Origin: Lytechinus variegatus
Taxonomy: Eukaryota; Echinodermata; Echinoidea; Temnopleuroida; Toxopneustidae
Assembly (NCBI RefSeq): GCF_018143015.1
Contig: NC_054750.1
Span: 3,205,501 to 3,269,500, forward strand
DNA length: 64,000 nucleotides
Direction: 5' to 3'
Under the pieces are notes generated by a model that saw nothing but the letters and a program-made list of their open reading frames with translations, had not been told where the DNA came from and did no database searches. Position 1 is the first letter of the stretch; every line of letters begins with the position of its first letter. Of the stretch, positions 60,601 to 64,000 are shown in pieces. A program made the position numbers and the translations under genes.

Positions 60601-63301
60601 CCCCAATACATCTCAGATAGCCCAGTCCTTTTTAGGTTTAAAGTGATTGGTTAACATTGGTTTTACTTTTAAAAAATCTGAGCTAGAAGGTCACACTTGT
60701 CACCTGTGTCTGTGATATGTTACAAAAATGAAGCCCAGAAAAAATTGCATTCGAAAATAATTATTTAGTGCTTCAAAAATCGAAATATAAAGTGACCGGA
60801 AACACCATCTAATTTCATCCCATACACTTATGTGTACTATTTAGGTGTCTATAAGATGCCTATTTACAAATTGGGGTTTGCCTTGTAGTTTTAGCTTTTC
60901 ATTCTCAATAATGGTTGTTTTCAGGGTTTATTAGGTCTAATACATGCACTTGTACACATGTTTCATCTTGGTTTGAGAATTTTTTAAATCGGCTGCTCAC
61001 AAAGTTAAACAATACCTTTAACTTTATTTTTTATTCTGTTCATTGCAGGAATTTGATAAGATTCCACTTTTCATGAAAGAAGCTCCAGAGAATATTGAAG
61101 ATTGCCCTGAGCTTCAAGCTTTCCAGCAAATCAAGTATGCCTCAGAGGAGAGTACAAAAGAAGGTGAGAACTTTGATTATCACTGGTAACCGTTATAAGC
61201 TACTGAAATCCTTGCATCTGATTGGATGAGATCAAGGTAGTCAATAAAAAACTACCGACAAACTGCCTCATAAAATGCTCCCATTCGGTCCTATTTCTCT
61301 TATTTCTTTCAATATTTATAGAAGAAGTGTTGATGCTGCACGAATAGTATCTGTGCTTGTTTTCTATAAAGGATTTTTTTCTGGAGCCATATTTCTTTTT
61401 TGCTTGACAGCAAAAATGTGCCACATTTTATGACAGTTTTTACAGTATACATTGGACCCTGTTCCAGGGGCTTTTAAGTTTAGTTTTCCAGGCCTCTTGT
61501 GAGCATTTTGTGGCAAATTTATGAAGTTTCAAGTTGATTAAAGCTGTGTAAAACAGCATTTGTTGTTGATAAATAGTGATTATCTTTTCACAATCAATAA
61601 TATTTTTGGTGTACCGTATTACCACGATATATCAACATAATCATATAAACATTTATCGAATATTCATTTCAACATAGCATAATTTTGATAATATCAAAAT
61701 ATCACCCAGCATTATTCCACAATCTTTTCACTTTTCTCACTAATCTATAGATAATGCGTTGACTCACAAGAATGATGGTAACCAGTGGTTTAAGAAGAAG
61801 ATGTACAAACCAGCCATTACAGCTTACACCGAAGGTCTCGATCAGAAATGTGCTGATAAAGAAATCAACGCTGTCCTCTACACAAACCGTGCTGCAGCTC
61901 ATTATCATCTTGGTAGATGTTTTGCTTTATTATACATAAGGTTCAGTTCTGGACACAGGATCTTCTGTTCCTCTATGTCCAGCTCCTGGTGATAAACAGT
62001 GACGTCTGAAGAATTAGCGCGGTCCGGGGGAAGAACCTTATAATCAAATTTAAATTCTACATTACACCACCAAATATCAGTCCACTTTTCAACATGTATT
62101 TCCACATTTCAAATGACATAGCAACAATAATTTATCAATACATACCAGTAGTTGAAATACCACAGAATGACATTAACAAAAAACAGATGAATCATAAATT
62201 GAATATTCAAATTGTAGGCATTTGTTCGTGTATTTTTCTTATGGATAATTGTAAAAAAAAGAGGGAAGTCAAGGGATAGTGATTTGGGTGACCATCTAAA
62301 TGTAGGTAGGCTTGAAATAGATGTGGGGGCATAGGGGTCTAGTGGTTCAGACTCTCATCTTTCAATCTGAGGGACGTATGTAGATAAAGTGTAAAACTCA
62401 ATAGGATCATTTAATACTTAATTATTTGACTTCAACATTTTCTTCAAATCCTTATTCATCATATTTTGATTTTAACATGAATGCTGGGTAATCAGAGTTC
62501 AACTGAGAAGTGAAAATCGGGCAAACATTAACACAAATACTAAACAACAAAAAATCTTCAATTATAACTCATTAATTAAAACTTGATTATTTTTGGAAGG
62601 CTGTGTATATAGTGAAGTTACTGAAAAGATGATTAATGCTAGATGATTGAAAGACATATTAATCTATCAAATATATTTCTGGTAGTAGGTGTGGTAAATA
62701 ATATGTCTGATTTATCAAAAATCATGCATATCAAATACATTCACCAAAATACTTCATATACATAAGTGAGAGTGTATAGAAGTACAATGCAGAAACCATA
62801 AACAATAAACATCTAGGCCCGTATTCCTATATATTTTTAAAATATGGCCTAAAATTTTGGTTTAACTATGGATAACCAATAGTGACATAGATCTCTAACA
62901 GTACAGATCCAAAGTATCAGCTCTTTCAACTCATGAATCATTCATAACTGTCAGAAATAATAACTAACATAATTTTCTCCACATTAAAGCATGGAGACAG
63001 AACACAGAAAACTTAAGAAACATACGATCTTAACAAATTATTCAAGTTTATATAGTACAGTACAGTGTTAGACTATGGACTGTTAAAAAGCTGTAGCAAT
63101 TTTATGCTTATCATTATGATGGGTACGTACTTGAATGTGATTATATTTTTTACAGGTAATCACAGGTCTTCATTAAACGATGCCAGAGAGGCATTGAATC
63201 TTAAACCTGACCATTTGAAAGCCTTCAACAGAACCATTGACTGCTGTATGCAACTCAAAGAATATGGAGAAGCCATCCAATGGTGCGACAAGGCTCTTCA
63301 A
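57525..63301 (+). CDS. TTC4 (Hsp90/Hsp70 co-chaperone), first four exons, 3' part beyond window
   Basis: Exons 57525-57665, 61049-61163, 61751-61912 and 63156-63301 give the first 188 aa. The N-terminal blocks YKDGFSEDNWEEEFDKIPLF and MKEAPENIEDCPEL match the TTC4/Dpit47/Cns1 family. Three TPR motifs follow: the first starts near DNALTHKNDGNQWFKKKMY, the second at INAVLYTNRAAAHYHLGN, the third at LKAFNRTIDCCMQLKEYG ending ALQ. TTC4 proteins use these TPRs as a clamp for the EEVD tails of Hsp90 and Hsp70 in the cytosol and nucleus. The C-terminal wheel domain is outside the window. Introns are 3.4, 0.6 and 1.2 kb. Confidence 0.95.
58640..59430. repeat. nested inverted-repeat cluster in TTC4 intron 1
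   Basis: The outer arms (58645-58850 and 59209-59425) are inverse copies (AACTTTCGCCCCAAGAATTC and GAATTCTCGGGGGCGAAAGT). A third copy lies between them in the right-arm orientation, with mirrored GCTGTCGCCAAGCGGAAGAC and CAAGATGGCGAC. The transcript could form long duplexes. Confidence 0.7.
59520..59745 (-). repeat. YY1-motif repeat, uninterrupted inverse copy
   Basis: The inverse of 16735-16885 plus 20029-20110 without the hAT, so it is the empty site for the 3.1-kb insertion. Carries GCCGCCATCTT at 59703-59713, a perfect YY1 motif on the minus strand. Confidence 0.65.
61049..61163 (+). CDS. TTC4 exon 2
   Basis: The acceptor CATTGCAG| precedes EFDKIPLFMKEAPENIEDC. Ends STKE plus one base, with donor AAG|GTGAGA, phase 1. 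Confidence 0.93.
61751..61912 (+). CDS. TTC4 exon 3 (TPR1 and start of TPR2)
   Basis: The acceptor CTATAG| precedes the split codon GAT, then NALTHKNDGNQWFKKKMY to NRAAAHYHL plus one base. The donor is G|GTAGAT. Carries the TPR1 helices and the conserved NRAAA of TPR2. Confidence 0.94.
61913..63155 (+). other. TTC4 intron 3
   Basis: AT-rich intron. Near 62335-62375 GGTCTAGTGGTTCAGACTCT resembles the D-arm half of a tRNA-derived SINE head; the rest is unremarkable. Confidence 0.6.
63156..63301 (+). CDS. TTC4 exon 4 (end of TPR2, TPR3)
   Basis: The acceptor TTACAG| precedes GNHRSSLNDAREALNLKPD and ends QWCDKALQ at 63301. The next bases are ATATCCTTT, the U12-type 5' splice consensus. In family members the protein continues LQI(D/E), consistent with splicing right here. 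A GTAAAT at 63341 is the only nearby ordinary donor and would add 13 unconserved residues. Confidence 0.88.
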
Positions 63302-63310
63302 ATATCCTTT
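63302..63310 (+). promoter_or_regulatory. candidate U12-type (AT-AC) 5' splice site
   Basis: ATATCCTTT matches the minor-spliceosome donor consensus perfectly and sits in phase 0 exactly where TTC4 homology ends. The acceptor and branch point lie beyond the window. Confidence 0.7.
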
Positions 63311-63428
63311 GTCAACATATTTTTTGGTTGTTTGTATTCAGGTAAATTTGCCTTGTATACTGAAAGATTGGGGTACAATAAATTCTTTAATTGATGTCTG
63401 TCACCATTCTGTGGGAAGTTGTGTACTT

Positions 63429-64000
63429 AAAGGGGAATCCAACCCAAATAAAAACTTGTTTTTATAAGGAAAAGAAAAATCAGACAAGTTGATAGGTGAA
63501 AGTTTGAACAATATTGGACAAGCAAAAAGAAAGATATGAATTTTTAAAAGTTGTAAATGTTGGTAATCACTATACCCATGGAGATTTCAAATTGGCCGCA
63601 TATGGAATGTCATAGTGATGTAAGGCAAGGACTACTCTTCCATGTACTCCAATACATATTATGGCTAAAATGTCATTTTTCCCAAAAGTTTTATTTCAAA
63701 TTATATTTTTCTTTCATGAGGACATAAAACAATATACTACACGGGTTATATTTAGATTACTGCCCCAGGGGAATGGGTACTTAGGAGAAAACCACAAATC
63801 CCTGATAATAAAGTACATGGCCTATGGGAAAGTTGTCCTTGCCCCTTGTCATAATTTACTTACCCAGTTGCCAATTTGAAATCTACATAGTATTAGTGAT
63901 CTCAATTTTAAAGCAGCCATAACTTTCTTATTGCTTGTCCAATTTCTTTCAAACTTTCACCATTCTGTTTAATTTATTTTTCTCCTTCCCAACACAACAT
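63429..64000. mobile_element. foldback element in TTC4 intron 4, cut by the window end
   Basis: Begins AAAGGGGAATCCAACCCAAA and contains mirrored inner motifs (AGTTTGAACAATATTGGACA on the left, CCAATTTCTTTCAAACTTTC near the end). Same architecture as 9233-9808. The right terminus is outside the window. Confidence 0.6.

Larger units (their letters stand above)
57666..61048 (+). other. TTC4 intron 1
   Basis: 3.4-kb intron with a nested inverted-repeat cluster (58640-59430), a YY1-motif repeat (59520-59745) and the CpG-rich start 57720-57960, which resembles 20060-20110 in part. No other gene recognised. Confidence 0.7.

Overview
The window is animal nuclear DNA. It has spliced genes with GT-AG introns, two class A GPCRs, a TTC4 co-chaperone gene, tRNA-derived SINEs and a very high load of short DNA transposons. 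The repeat types (SINE bodies joined to an ATT/TAA tail, foldback elements with AAAGG ends, poly-G-ended hAT elements, TGACCTTTGACC-rich elements) suggest an invertebrate deuterostome, most likely an echinoderm such as a sea urchin. That placement is inference from recalled repeat types, not a search result.

Layout. 1-5.5 kb: no gene seen; repeats. 6.2-13.7 kb, minus strand: a five-exon gene (about 406 aa) with three pipsqueak-type (psq) helix-turn-helix modules and one CENPB-type HTH, but no transposase catalytic domain. It is a transposase-derived DNA-binding gene whose stop codon lies inside a MITE end. 13.7-20 kb: a tandem copy of its first coding exon, broken at a hairpin-shaped breakpoint, followed by a 3.1-kb hAT element with nested insertions. 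20.9-25.1 kb and 47.9-51.6 kb: two near-identical copies of a duplicated block. 25.1-26.6 kb: a decayed IS630/Tc1-like transposase, split by a hAT MITE that is itself split by a Tc1/mariner-like MITE. 31.4-34.9 kb and 40.8-43.0 kb, plus strand: two tandem paralogous GPCR genes with two coding exons each and an identically placed phase-0 intron between TM5 and TM6. 43-57 kb: repeat-rich spacer with hAT MITEs, foldback elements and GCGAGCGCGAAGCGCGAGC-type minisatellites. 57.5 kb to the end, plus strand: the first four exons of TTC4, whose fourth intron appears to begin with a U12-type AT-AC splice site.

The genes do not form one pathway. The GPCRs are a local receptor duplication, TTC4 is an Hsp90/Hsp70 co-chaperone housekeeping gene, and the psq/CENPB gene is a probable DNA-binding regulator. 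The spacer is mainly a record of transposition. Relative ages can be read from nesting, empty sites and target-site duplications. No retroviral or Polinton-like element was recognised.
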